A DNA stretch of 46,432 nt, from assembly GCF_001618425.1 (NCBI RefSeq), contig NZ_BDCU01000007.1:1-46432 (forward strand), written 5' to 3'. Made by a program: the position numbers and the translations under genes. Source of the stretch: Nocardia fusca NBRC 14340. GTDB taxonomy: Bacteria; Actinomycetota; Actinomycetes; Mycobacteriales; Mycobacteriaceae. The notes under the pieces were generated by a model, which made no database searches, was not told where the DNA came from, and saw only the letters and a program-made list of their open reading frames with translations. Positions 19,811 to 28,714 of the stretch are shown here, in pieces (the stretch's first letter is position 1; the number at the start of each line of letters is the position of its first letter).

Positions 19811-21319
19811 TCAGGAACATCCACAGTTGCGCAATGTGGTCGCGACGGCGTCCAAAGCGGGCCGACTGACCTCCGGGGGCCGATCGCTCGACATCAGTGT
19901 GAAGGTCAGGACCCGGCCGTCACGATCCAGCACGTAACCAGCCAACGTACTGGCCACCGACAATGTTCCGGTCTTGGCGCGCACCCAGCCGGCACCGCCC
20001 TGGTTCTGCGTGACATATCGGCTGCTCAGCGAGCCGGTACCGCCCGCGACCGGCAGATAGTCCAGCATCGGCACCAGACGACTCGTGAGCGTGGCGGCGG
20101 CCGGTTCCGGCTGCGCCTGCCGGCCCGCGCCCGCACCCAGCGGCGGCGCGAGCGGGGCGGGCGCGGTGGTGGTGGTCTCGGGATCCGGTTCGGAGCCGGC
20201 CGCGGTGGTGATTATCTGGTTCAGCAGCCGGGCCGGTATCCGGTCGTCCACCGAGAGCCCGCTGCAGTCGAACATCGTCACACCGGTCATATCGAAAGCG
20301 TGCTCGGCCAGCACCGCCGCCACCGCGGCCGCCGCCCCCTCGAACGACATCGGCCGCCCGGTGGCCTGGGCGACCTCCCGGCCGATGGTCTCGGCCAGCA
20401 CATTGTCCGAATACACCATCATGTCGCGCAGCCGGTCGCGCAGCGGCGCCGAAGCGACCTCACCCAGCCGTTTGGTGCCCTGCGGTGCCGTACCGATCCG
20501 CACCTTGGCCGGGTCCAGACCGAGTTCGGTGGCCAGCCGCCGGCCCACATCCAGCGCCGGCGTCCCCGATCGCGGCGAATACTCGCCCGCGGGATCGAGC
20601 CGGCCGCCGTCGAGCATCACCGATTCCAGCGGTGCGATGGACCCGCCGGGAATATCGATCGGATCCCAGCCCCGGGCCATGGTCTGGCCCGAATAGACGG
20701 AGGTGTCCACCACGACCGTGTCGGCCCGGATATCCGCGTTGCGCACCTGAGCGGCCAAATCCAGCAGACTTCCCGCACCCGGGTAGTAACCCTGCCCGCC
20801 CGGCTGGGCGGTGAGCGTGGGATCACCCGCGGCCACCAGCACGATCTCATTGGGCGCCGAACCCGCGACGACCTTGGTGTGCACTCGCTGATCAGCGGGC
20901 AGGGTGAGCAACGCCGCCGCGGTGGTCATGATCTTGGCCGTCGACGAGGGCACACGCGGCTCGTCGGCGCGCTCACTCCACAACACGGTGCCGCTGGCGG
21001 CATCGGTGACCGATCCGGCGAAACCACCCAGATCGGGACTGGCGACCACCGGACCGAGCGCCGTCGCGACACCCGCCGCACTCGGCGCGGGCGCGGTATC
21101 CGGGGCCGGCTCCACCTCCGGGGAAACGATGGCCGGTGCGGGCGGCGCGGCGATGGTGAGCCCGCCGTGCCGGAACTCCGGCGTCCACGGCTTCAGGATC
21201 ACCGCGGCCACCGCCGCCGCCCCGGCCAGCACCACCAGCACGATGATCGACCAAGTCCGTACGCCGCGGCGCCGGCGCGTGGCCGAACCATACCTACCGC
21301 TGCCACCCTGCACCACCAC
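19811..21319 (-). CDS. dacB: D-alanyl-D-alanine carboxypeptidase/endopeptidase (PBP4 type)
   Basis: Trims peptidoglycan stem peptides outside the membrane. The 502-residue product has an N-terminal membrane anchor (WSIIVLVVLAGAAAVAAVIL), a Pro/Ala linker, then the penicillin-binding motifs SSTAK (SxxK, near residue 123), YSDN (SxN, near 302) and AKTGT (KTG, near 447). A Pro/Ala-rich insert at about 375-395 interrupts the catalytic domain. Divergent from ppa across about 170 nt. Confidence 0.94.
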   Translation of the reverse strand: MVVQGGSGRYGSATRRRRGVRTWSIIVLVVLAGAAAVAAVILKPWTPEFRHGGLTIAAPPAPAIVSPEVEPAPDTAPAPSAAGVATALGPVVASPDLGGFAGSVTDAASGTVLWSERADEPRVPSSTAKIMTTAAALLTLPADQRVHTKVVAGSAPNEIVLVAAGDPTLTAQPGGQGYYPGAGSLLDLAAQVRNADIRADTVVVDTSVYSGQTMARGWDPIDIPGGSIAPLESVMLDGGRLDPAGEYSPRSGTPALDVGRRLATELGLDPAKVRIGTAPQGTKRLGEVASAPLRDRLRDMMVYSDNVLAETIGREVAQATGRPMSFEGAAAAVAAVLAEHAFDMTGVTMFDCSGLSVDDRIPARLLNQIITTAAGSEPDPETTTTAPAPLAPPLGAGAGRQAQPEPAAATLTSRLVPMLDYLPVAGGTGSLSSRYVTQNQGGAGWVRAKTGTLSVASTLAGYVLDRDGRVLTFTLMSSDRPPEVSRPALDAVATTLRNCGCS

Positions 21320-21487
21320 GTTGCCCGTCTTCTCCCTTGTCCCCGACTATCACACCCGAGCCCCCACTGAACCCATGTGCCCGCCGACAACAATATCGGT
21401 GTTCGGCTACCGTTCTCGGCGAACAACCGGGTGCGTCGGCGAGGCCGGCCACCACGGCGAATCGTGAGAGCAGCGGAAGGAGCTGGC

Positions 21488-21976
21488 GTGGAGTTCGACG
21501 TCACCATCGAGATCCCCAAGGGTTCGCGCAACAAATACGAGGTCGATCACGAAACCGGGCGCGTGCGCCTCGACCGGTTCCTGTTCACCTCCATGGCCTA
21601 CCCGGCCGACTACGGCTACATCGAGAACACACTCGGAGAGGACGGCGACCCGCTGGACGCGCTCGTCCTGCTGCCCGATTCGGTGTTCCCGGGCGTTATC
21701 GTCGAAGCGCGTCCCGTCGCCATGTACAAGATGACCGACGAGGCCGGCGGCGACGACAAGATCCTCTGTGTCCCGGCCGGCGACCCCCGCTGGGACCACA
21801 TCCAGGACCTCGGCGACGTCCCGGAGTTCGAACTGGCCGCCATCAAGCACTTCTTCGAGCGGTACAAGGACCTCGAGCCCGGCAAGTTCGTCAAGGGTTC
21901 GGAATGGGTGGGCCGGGCGGAAGCGGAGGCCGAGATCCAGGCTTCGTTCAAGCGTTTGGAGGAGCAGGGCCACTGA
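21488..21976 (+). CDS. ppa: Inorganic pyrophosphatase
   Basis: Soluble family I pyrophosphatase of 162 residues. [20 protein letters not shown] begins the protein; the signature [11 protein letters not shown] is present, with metal-binding Asp residues, and [20 protein letters not shown] follows. GTG start at 21488 with AAGGAGC upstream, preferred over the open frame to 21377. Divergent from dacB, as in M. tuberculosis. Confidence 0.97.
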   Translation: MEFDVTIEIPKGSRNKYEVDHETGRVRLDRFLFTSMAYPADYGYIENTLGEDGDPLDALVLLPDSVFPGVIVEARPVAMYKMTDEAGGDDKILCVPAGDPRWDHIQDLGDVPEFELAAIKHFFERYKDLEPGKFVKGSEWVGRAEAEAEIQASFKRLEEQGH

Positions 21977-22595
21977 GTGCCGGTGGGCGGAACTCCTGAG
22001 AGCCGGATGGACCATGAGGTCGGTGATGCCTGTTGGGCACAGGGGTTCTGCTCACGGGTGAGCGGGCGCTCCCAGTAGAGGCGAGGTGGCACGCTCACTC
22101 GGGAAGGCGCGGCAGCTACGTCCGTCGCGAGGGTCGGTGTGCGGCTTGCCAGTGAAGGCGGGAAGCAGGCTTGCCCGAGCCCAGGTAGCACCTCCGCCCG
22201 CGAGCGCGGCGCCTGGCCGACCGAGTAGGCGGAGAAGCGGGCTACACCGACGAAGGCGGGGTGTGGACTCGCTCGGGAAAGCTGGGACGTGGGCTCGCTC
22301 GCAAGGTGCTGTGTTTTTTGGCGCCGCCTGCGGCGTCGCGGGGTTGAGGCCCCCTGGGTCTCGCCGTTTCGGCCTCGAGACTCGAGCCTTCGGCTCATGC
22401 GCTTTCGAGGCCGAAACGGCGAGACGGGCCTCAACCCTTTCAGGTGTCTCGCAAAACTCGACGCACAGGGTGGCGTCGGCATTCGATGTTCGGGTTCACA
22501 TGCCGACTCGACCGCCCTGGCTGACCTCGCATCCGAACACGCGTGCGGCGTACTCGGCGAGGCCCGCAGGCCGAGGCCCACAGGGGGCACAGCGT
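21977..22595. other. Non-coding region of about 620 nt with repeat-like sequence
   Basis: No ORF here has family-like content; long open frames exist only because of high GC. The left part has loosely repeated phrases (CTCGGGAA, AAGGCGGG, GGCTCGCTCG). The right part carries a strong nested palindrome at 22341-22437, preceded by a T6 tract and a CGCCGC/GCGGCG hairpin. It looks like a dispersed intergenic element, not a gene. Confidence 0.6.
22341..22437. repeat. Large nested palindromic element
   Basis: The outer arms GGGTTGAGGCCC (22341-22352) and GGGCCTCAACCC (22426-22437) pair perfectly. A 21-nt inner arm at 22358-22378 pairs perfectly with 22405-22425 (it contains CGCCGTTTCGGCC). Only CCTGG (22353-22357) is unpaired, on the left. 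The apex holds a further GAGCC-TTC-GGCTC hairpin (22384-22396). Likely a REP/MITE-like element or an unusually long transcript hairpin. Confidence 0.85.
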
Positions 22596-23417
22596 TCAGC
22601 GGCCCTCGTATTCCGGGGCCCGCTTCTCGAAGACGGCTTGGATGGCTTCTGTCAGGTCCTCGGACGGCAGGAAGGCCGCGTTCCAGGCCGAGACGTAGCG
22701 CAGGCCTTCGGCCACCGCTGCGGAATTCCGCTGTCCCAATACGTCCTTCACGCCCTGTACCACCAGCGGCGGGTTCGCGGCGATTTCGCGCGCGGTGGCG
22801 TGGGCTGCTTCCAGGACCGCTTCCTGGTCGGCGAAGACATCGTTGACCAGGCCGATCTTCTCCGCCCGGGCCGCGTCGATGTCCTTGGCCGTGAAGGCCA
22901 GTTCACGCAGGTGGCCCTCCGAGATGATCCCGGGCAGCCGCTGTAGTGAACCCACGTCGGCCACGATGGCGACCTTCGCCTCGCGCAGGCTGAACTTCGC
23001 CTCCGCGCTGGCGTAGCGGATATCGGCGGCGGCGATCAGGTCCAGGCCGCCGCCGATGCACCAGCCGGACACCGCGGCGATCACCGGTTTGCGGCATTCG
23101 GCGACAGCGGTGATGGAGGCCTGCAGACGCCGGATATCGGCGAGGAAATCGGTCCGCGGGGCGGCCAGCGCGCGGTCGGCCATCAGCGGGCCGAAGGTAC
23201 CGCTCATCGCGGGCAGATCCAGGCCGTAGGAGAAGTGCTTCCCGGAGCCGGTGAGCACGATCGCCCGGACCTGCGGGTCGGCATCGAGACCGTGGAATAT
23301 CTCCGGCAGCTCCCGCCAGAAATCCGGGCCCATCGCATTACCTTTACCCGGCCCGGTGAGGGTCACCCGGGCGACGTGATCGTCGGTTTCGACGGTGAAA
23401 GCCTGCCAATCTGTCAT
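22596..23417 (-). CDS. Enoyl-CoA hydratase/isomerase (dienoyl-CoA isomerase-like crotonase)
   Basis: A 273-residue crotonase. Oxyanion-hole segments HFSYGLDL and GWCIGGGLDLIAAADIRYAS are present. SLREAKVAIVADVGSLQRLP closely resembles the delta3,5-delta2,4-dienoyl-CoA isomerase (ECH1) signature, with Glu and Asp in the catalytic positions. It probably isomerises unsaturated fatty acyl-CoA intermediates. ATG at 23417. Monocistronic as far as can be seen. Confidence 0.92.
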   Translation of the reverse strand: MTDWQAFTVETDDHVARVTLTGPGKGNAMGPDFWRELPEIFHGLDADPQVRAIVLTGSGKHFSYGLDLPAMSGTFGPLMADRALAAPRTDFLADIRRLQASITAVAECRKPVIAAVSGWCIGGGLDLIAAADIRYASAEAKFSLREAKVAIVADVGSLQRLPGIISEGHLRELAFTAKDIDAARAEKIGLVNDVFADQEAVLEAAHATAREIAANPPLVVQGVKDVLGQRNSAAVAEGLRYVSAWNAAFLPSEDLTEAIQAVFEKRAPEYEGR

Positions 23418-23557
23418 CTGCCCAGCCTAAGGGGGCACGGCGGGCGGCGGGCACCGGACCGGCCGCGGTCCACGACCCGGGCCGGGGCGGGAGAAGACCT
23501 CGTCCGGTGAGTGGGGAAAGCCGCGCGGGACACTCTGTATCGCTCTACCCTGTGCCC

Positions 23558-24031
23558 ATGCGCAGGTCGCTTCCACAGATAACCTGCCGGGTCTCGGATA
23601 CTTTGATCGCCCGCGGTCACCACGGGCTGATCGTCACCGCGCCGGAATCGGCGACCGGTCCCGCGGAGACCGCCGAGGCGATGGAGGTGGAACTCGGGGC
23701 ACTCGTGCATTCGGAGGTCTTCCTCCTCGGCGACGAACCGATCCTGCTGCTGGTCTCGGCGGCGCACCGGGTGGATCCGGAACGTACCGGCGCGCGCCTC
23801 GAGGGCACGCTGATTCCCGCACCTCCCCATCTGGTGATGCGCTACACCGGCCAGCTGCCGGGCAGTGTGGCGCCCATCGGTCATCCGGCGAACCTGCCCA
23901 CCTGGGTGGATTCGCGACTGTCCGGTCACCGCGAACTGTGGGCCGCCGGCGGCAGCCCGGGGACCGTCTTCCGCACCTCCTACACCGAGCTGCTGCGGAT
24001 CACCGCGGGGCTGTCCCTCGACCTGGATTGA
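23558..24031 (+). CDS. YbaK/aminoacyl-tRNA deacylase-like protein
   Basis: A 157-residue protein matching the YbaK/ProX-type editing domain. Seen: ELGALVHSEVFLLGDEPILLLVSAAHRVD in the core and the signature APIGHPANLPTWVDSRL followed by LWAAGGSPGTVFRTSYTELLR. The usual conserved Lys after the VNSL-like segment is not obvious, so deacylase activity is uncertain. ATG at 23558 chosen; the frame stays open to 23507. Confidence 0.85.
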   Translation: MRRSLPQITCRVSDTLIARGHHGLIVTAPESATGPAETAEAMEVELGALVHSEVFLLGDEPILLLVSAAHRVDPERTGARLEGTLIPAPPHLVMRYTGQLPGSVAPIGHPANLPTWVDSRLSGHRELWAAGGSPGTVFRTSYTELLRITAGLSLDLD

Positions 24032-24103
24032 CCTCGCTCACCACCCTCCCGGACAGTGGACCAGCTCGCCGCGGGGCGCTGTTCCGGGCGTAGCGTCGGC
24101 GAG

Positions 24104-24664
24104 GTGACCGAAGTACCACGGCCCGACACCGGAATCCGGATCCCCGACGACCTCAGCGGTATCACCGCCGAGCAGTACCGCGCCTCTATGCGCCACTACC
24201 CGTCCGGCGTCACCATCGTGACGCTCGGCTCGGCCGCCGGTCCGGTCGGTTTCACGGCGACCTCGTTCGCCTCGCTGTCCCTGGACCCGCCGCTCGTCTC
24301 GTTCAACATCAGCCACACGTCCTCCAGCCTGGGGGCATTGACCGCCGCCGAGTCCGTGGTGATCCATTTCCTCGGCGAGCACCAGCGTCACCTGGCCCAG
24401 CGCTTCGCCCGGACCGCCGCACACCGGTTCAACGATCCCGCCCTCTGGAGTGCTCTGGACACCGGCGAACCGGTGCTGCACGGCACCCCGCTGTGGCTGC
24501 GAACCACCGTGGAGCAGCTCATCCCGATCGGTGATCACACCTTCGTGGTCGGCCGGGTGGTGCGGGTGCACGACGACACCGGCGACGAAGCGTCCGCGGC
24601 GCCCCTGCTCTATTACAACGGCCGGTACTACCGGCCCACCCTGCTCGCCGACGACGTGGACTAG
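24104..24664 (+). CDS. Flavin reductase family protein (FMN-binding split barrel)
   Basis: A 186-residue flavin reductase-like protein: [38 protein letters not shown] and [11 protein letters not shown] are the family hallmarks. Such proteins reduce FMN/FAD with NAD(P)H, often to feed monooxygenases; no partner is visible nearby. The GTG at 24104 is preferred; the frame opens at 24056. Same strand as the Pls-like gene that follows after about 140 nt. Confidence 0.92.
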   Translation: MTEVPRPDTGIRIPDDLSGITAEQYRASMRHYPSGVTIVTLGSAAGPVGFTATSFASLSLDPPLVSFNISHTSSSLGALTAAESVVIHFLGEHQRHLAQRFARTAAHRFNDPALWSALDTGEPVLHGTPLWLRTTVEQLIPIGDHTFVVGRVVRVHDDTGDEASAAPLLYYNGRYYRPTLLADDVD

Positions 24665-24805
24665 CGGCCCCGCCTCCCCCGCTGACATCGGGTGTTACCC
24701 GTGGCCGAGTAATCTGTTCACCCGGTCGACCGCTGTTTGCCGTGCGGTAACCCTCGTATGAGAGAACCAGTCCGTCGGCTGGGCGATGGAAGGTGGACCG
24801 GACAG

Positions 24806-27800
24806 ATGCGGACGCAGGTGGATGCGGAGAGCGCGCTACGGCGGGCCGAGGCCGCGCCACCGGCGCGCACCCTGGTCGATATCGTCGCCGAGACGGCAGC
24901 CGAATATCCCGACGCCCCCGCGATCGCCACGGCGGATCGCACCCTGACCTACACGGAACTGCGCGCCGAGATCGAGAAGTCGGTCCGGGGCCTGGCCGCC
25001 GCCGGGGTGGGCCGCGGCGACCGGGTGGGCGTGCGTATGCCCTCGGGTACCTGGGAGCTCTACCTCACCATCCTGGCGGTCTTGCACGCCGGTGCGGCCT
25101 ACGTCCCGGTGGACGCCGACGATCCCGAGGAGCGGGCCGACCTGGTGTTCACCGAGGCGCGGGTGACGGCCGTGGTGACGGCCGACGGCATCCGGCCGGT
25201 GGCCGGACGCCCGGATCCGGCGGAAGCCGGCGAAGGTGTCGACCGGGCGCCCACGGTGGACGACGATGCCTGGATCATCTTCACCTCGGGTTCCACCGGC
25301 ACTCCCAAGGGTGTCGCGGTGACCCATCGCAACGCGGCCGCTTTCGTCGATGCCGAGGCCCGCATGTTCCTCCGGGATGCCCCACTCGGGCCCGGCGACC
25401 GTGTCCTGGCCGGCCTCTCGGTCGCTTTCGACGCCTCCTGTGAGGAGATGTGGCTGGCCTGGCGGCACGGCGCCTGTCTGGTGCCCGCGCCGCGCGCGCT
25501 GGTCCGCACCGGCGCCGATCTCGGTCCGTGGCTGGTCCGGCAGGGCATCACCGTGGTGTCCACCGTCCCGACCCTGGCCGCGACCTGGCCCGCCGAGGCC
25601 CTGGAATCGGTCCGGTTGTTCATCTTCGGCGGTGAGGCGGTGCCGCCGGAACTGGCCGAACGTCTCGCCGACCCCGACCGCGAGGTGTGGAACACCTACG
25701 GCCCCACCGAGGCCACCGTGGTCGCCTGCGCCGCGCTGCTGGACGGCACCGGTCCGGTGCGGATCGGTCTCCCACTGGACGGCTGGGATCTGGTGGTGGT
25801 CGACGCCGACGGTGTACCGGTCGGCGAAGGCGAGACCGGGGAACTGGTGATCGGCGGCGTCGGGCTGGCCCGCTATCTCGATCCGGCGAAGGATGCCGAG
25901 AAGTACGCGCCTCTGCACACGCTGGGCTGGGACCGCGCCTACCGCAGCGGCGACCTGGTCCGCAACGAGGAGGCCGGGCTGATCTTCCTCGGCCGGGCCG
26001 ATGATCAGGTGAAGATCGGCGGCCGCCGGATCGAACTCGGCGAGATCGACAACGCGCTACAACATCTGCCGGGAGTCGGCGGAGCGGCCGCCGCGGTGCG
26101 GGCCACGGCGACCGGAGCGCCGGTCCTGATCGGCTATCTCACCGGTGTCGCCGAGGACTACGACCTGGCCGCTGCCCGCGCCCGGCTCGCCGGCCGGCTC
26201 CCGGCCCCGCTGATACCCCGGCTGGTGGTCGTCCCGGAGTTGCCGACCCGCACCTCGGGCAAGGTCGACCGCAACGCGCTGCCCTGGCCCCTCGCCGACG
26301 CCGATAGCGGAATCGACCACGGGCTCACCGGCACCGCCGCCTGGGTCGCACAGCTGTGGACCGATGTCCTCGGTGCCGAGATCACCGGCGCCGATGCCGA
26401 TTTCTTCGCACTCGGCGGCGGTTCGCTGTCGGCGGCGCAACTGGTCACCGGCCTGCGGTCGCGGTACCCGCGGGTCACGGTGGCCGATGTGTACGACCAT
26501 CCCCGCCTCGGCGCGCTCACCGAACTGCTCGACCAGAGCGCCCCGGCCGCTGCCGTGCAAGTGCGCCCGGTCCGCCCCACCCCACCGTCGGCCCAGTGGA
26601 TCCAAGTGGTGGCCACCGCTGCCCTGGCGACGCTCACCGGCCTGCAATGGGTCACCTGGCTGGCCGTCGCCTCCGGGGTGGCCGCATGGTTCGAGCTGCT
26701 GCCCTGGCTGCCGCGCCTGTCCTGGTGGTGGACCGCGCTGCTGTTCGTTGTCTTCATCACCCCGCTCGGCCGGATGGCGATCTGTGTGGTGGGCGCCCGG
26801 ACCCTGCTCGCGGGTGTGCGGCCGGGCAGTTATCCCCGCGGCGGTTCGGTACACCTGCGGTTGTGGGCAGCGGTCCGGCTGTCGGAGGCCAGCGGGGCGG
26901 AGAACCTCTCCGGAGCGCCGTGGATGGTGCCGTTCGCCCGCGCCCTCGGCGCGAAGGTGGGCAAGGGCGTCGACCTGCACACGCTGCCTCCGGTGACCGG
27001 CATGCTCGAACTGGGTGACGGCTGCAGTGTCGAACCCGAGGTCGACCTGTCCGGCTACTGGATCGACGGCGATACCGTGCACATCGGTTCGATCGCGGTG
27101 GGCCGGGGCGCGGTGGTGGGCGCCCGGTCGGTGCTGCTGCCCGGGACCCGGATCGGCCGTGACGCCGAGATAGCGGCGGGTTCGGCGGTGACCGGCAAGG
27201 TGAAGGCCGGTCAGGAATGGGCGGGTTCACCGGCGGTGAAGGTCGGGAAGGCCCGGCACCGCTGGCCCGCGGAGACGCCGGAGCGGGCCGTGCACTGGGT
27301 CCTGGCCTTCGGGATCGGTTCGCTGGCGCTGGGGGCGCTGCCACTGTTCGGGCTCGCGGCGGGTCTGGCCGTGATCGCCTGGGGTATCCGGCACACTGCG
27401 GATTTCACGGACGCCCTGCTGCCCGCCTTCCTCTGGCTACCGGTCGCCGCCATGTTCAGCCTGGTGGTCTACGCCGTGTCGACCGTCGTCGCGGTGCGGC
27501 TGCTCGGTATCGGGCTCACCGAGGGCTACCACCCGGTACGCAGCCGGGTGGGCTGGCAGGTCTGGGCCACCGAACGCCTGCTGGACTCCGCCCGCACTTT
27601 CCTGTTCCCCCTCTACGCCTCGCTGCTCACCCCGGTCTGGCTGCGCCTGCTGGGCGCGAAGGTCGGCAAGCGGGTGGAGGCCTCCACCGTGCTGCTGCTG
27701 CCCAAGTTCACCACCGTCGCCGACGGCGCTTTCCTGGCCGACGACACCATGGTCGCCAGTTACGAGCTCGGCGGGGGCTGGTTGCACATCGGGGAGGCCA

Positions 27801-28714
27801 AGGTCGGCAAACGCGCGTTCCTCGGCAATTCCGGAATGGCCGCGCCCGGCCGGCGGGTCCCGAAGAACGGACTGGTCGCGGTGCTGTCGGCGGCGCCGAC
27901 CAAGGCGAAGGCCGGCTCGTCCTGGCTGGGCAGCCCACCGGTCCGGTTGCGCCGGGCCGCGGGTACCGCCGATACCGACCGCACCTTCGATCCGCCGTTG
28001 CGGCTGCGCGTCTTCCGCGGCGCGTTCGAAACCTGCCGCCTCGCCGCGGTCGTGGTGACCTTCGCCATCGGCCTCGGCGTCCTGCTGGCGCTGGCCCGGC
28101 TGGCCGACCGTTTCGGCTATCCGGCGGCGGCGCTGCTGTCCGGGGTGGTGCTGATGGTCGCGGGCGCGGTGGCCTGTGCGAGCGCGGTCACCGCGAAATG
28201 GGTGCTGATCGGGCGGATCCGGGCCGGTGAGCATCCGTTGTGGAGTTCGTTCGTCTGGCGTAACGAGGTGTCGGACGCGTTCGTGGAAACCGTCGCGGCG
28301 CCCTGGTTCGCCCGCGCGGCGACCGGTACGCCCGTACTGAACCTCTGGTTGCGCGCGCTCGGCGCGAAGATCGGCCGCGGGGTATGGTGCGAATCCTATT
28401 GGCTTCCGGAGGCAGACCTGGTGACACTCGGTGACGGCGCGACCGTGGAGCGCGGCTGCGTGGTGCAGACCCACCTGTTCCACGACCGCATCATGGCCAT
28501 GGACACCGTAACCCTGGAGCCCGGCGCCACCCTCGGGCCGCATTGCGTCGCCCTGCCCGCCGCCACTCTCGGCGCGGCCGCCACCGTGGGTCCGGCCTCG
28601 CTGGTGATGCGTGGCGATACCGTACCGGCCTCCACCAGATGGTGGGGCAACCCCATCGCTGCCTGGACCGGGCCGGCGGCCGACCCCGAATCCGACGAGG
28701 ACACGGACAGCTGA
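24806..28714 (+). CDS. Pls/PosA family single-module nonribosomal peptide synthetase with membrane condensation domains
   Basis: A 1302-residue protein with the architecture of epsilon-poly-lysine synthetase. Order: adenylation domain (residues ~20-510; FTSGSTGTPKGVAVTHRN near 157, NTYGPTEATVVAC, YRSGDLVR, RTSGKVDRNALP), thiolation domain (LGGGSLSAAQL, carrier Ser near 539), then about six membrane segments interleaved with three left-handed beta-helix (hexapeptide) domains near 737-813, 949-1050 and 1185-1288. These correspond to the C1-C3 domains that form isopeptide bonds in Pls. The FDASCEEMW core places an Asp where the alpha-amino group is bound. The substrate cannot be read; Lys, ornithine or diaminobutyrate types are known. 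ATG 24806 follows GGAAGG; earlier starts exist at 24758 and 24737. Coupled (TGATG) to an M1 peptidase. Confidence 0.93.
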   Translation: MRTQVDAESALRRAEAAPPARTLVDIVAETAAEYPDAPAIATADRTLTYTELRAEIEKSVRGLAAAGVGRGDRVGVRMPSGTWELYLTILAVLHAGAAYVPVDADDPEERADLVFTEARVTAVVTADGIRPVAGRPDPAEAGEGVDRAPTVDDDAWIIFTSGSTGTPKGVAVTHRNAAAFVDAEARMFLRDAPLGPGDRVLAGLSVAFDASCEEMWLAWRHGACLVPAPRALVRTGADLGPWLVRQGITVVSTVPTLAATWPAEALESVRLFIFGGEAVPPELAERLADPDREVWNTYGPTEATVVACAALLDGTGPVRIGLPLDGWDLVVVDADGVPVGEGETGELVIGGVGLARYLDPAKDAEKYAPLHTLGWDRAYRSGDLVRNEEAGLIFLGRADDQVKIGGRRIELGEIDNALQHLPGVGGAAAAVRATATGAPVLIGYLTGVAEDYDLAAARARLAGRLPAPLIPRLVVVPELPTRTSGKVDRNALPWPLADADSGIDHGLTGTAAWVAQLWTDVLGAEITGADADFFALGGGSLSAAQLVTGLRSRYPRVTVADVYDHPRLGALTELLDQSAPAAAVQVRPVRPTPPSAQWIQVVATAALATLTGLQWVTWLAVASGVAAWFELLPWLPRLSWWWTALLFVVFITPLGRMAICVVGARTLLAGVRPGSYPRGGSVHLRLWAAVRLSEASGAENLSGAPWMVPFARALGAKVGKGVDLHTLPPVTGMLELGDGCSVEPEVDLSGYWIDGDTVHIGSIAVGRGAVVGARSVLLPGTRIGRDAEIAAGSAVTGKVKAGQEWAGSPAVKVGKARHRWPAETPERAVHWVLAFGIGSLALGALPLFGLAAGLAVIAWGIRHTADFTDALLPAFLWLPVAAMFSLVVYAVSTVVAVRLLGIGLTEGYHPVRSRVGWQVWATERLLDSARTFLFPLYASLLTPVWLRLLGAKVGKRVEASTVLLLPKFTTVADGAFLADDTMVASYELGGGWLHIGEAKVGKRAFLGNSGMAAPGRRVPKNGLVAVLSAAPTKAKAGSSWLGSPPVRLRRAAGTADTDRTFDPPLRLRVFRGAFETCRLAAVVVTFAIGLGVLLALARLADRFGYPAAALLSGVVLMVAGAVACASAVTAKWVLIGRIRAGEHPLWSSFVWRNEVSDAFVETVAAPWFARAATGTPVLNLWLRALGAKIGRGVWCESYWLPEADLVTLGDGATVERGCVVQTHLFHDRIMAMDTVTLEPGATLGPHCVALPAATLGAAATVGPASLVMRGDTVPASTRWWGNPIAAWTGPAADPESDEDTDS

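Noticed and set aside
21616..22590. Minus-strand 324-codon ORF over the 22-kb gap and ppa
   Set aside because: Overlaps ppa antisense and runs through the palindrome; composition is low-complexity with no family features.
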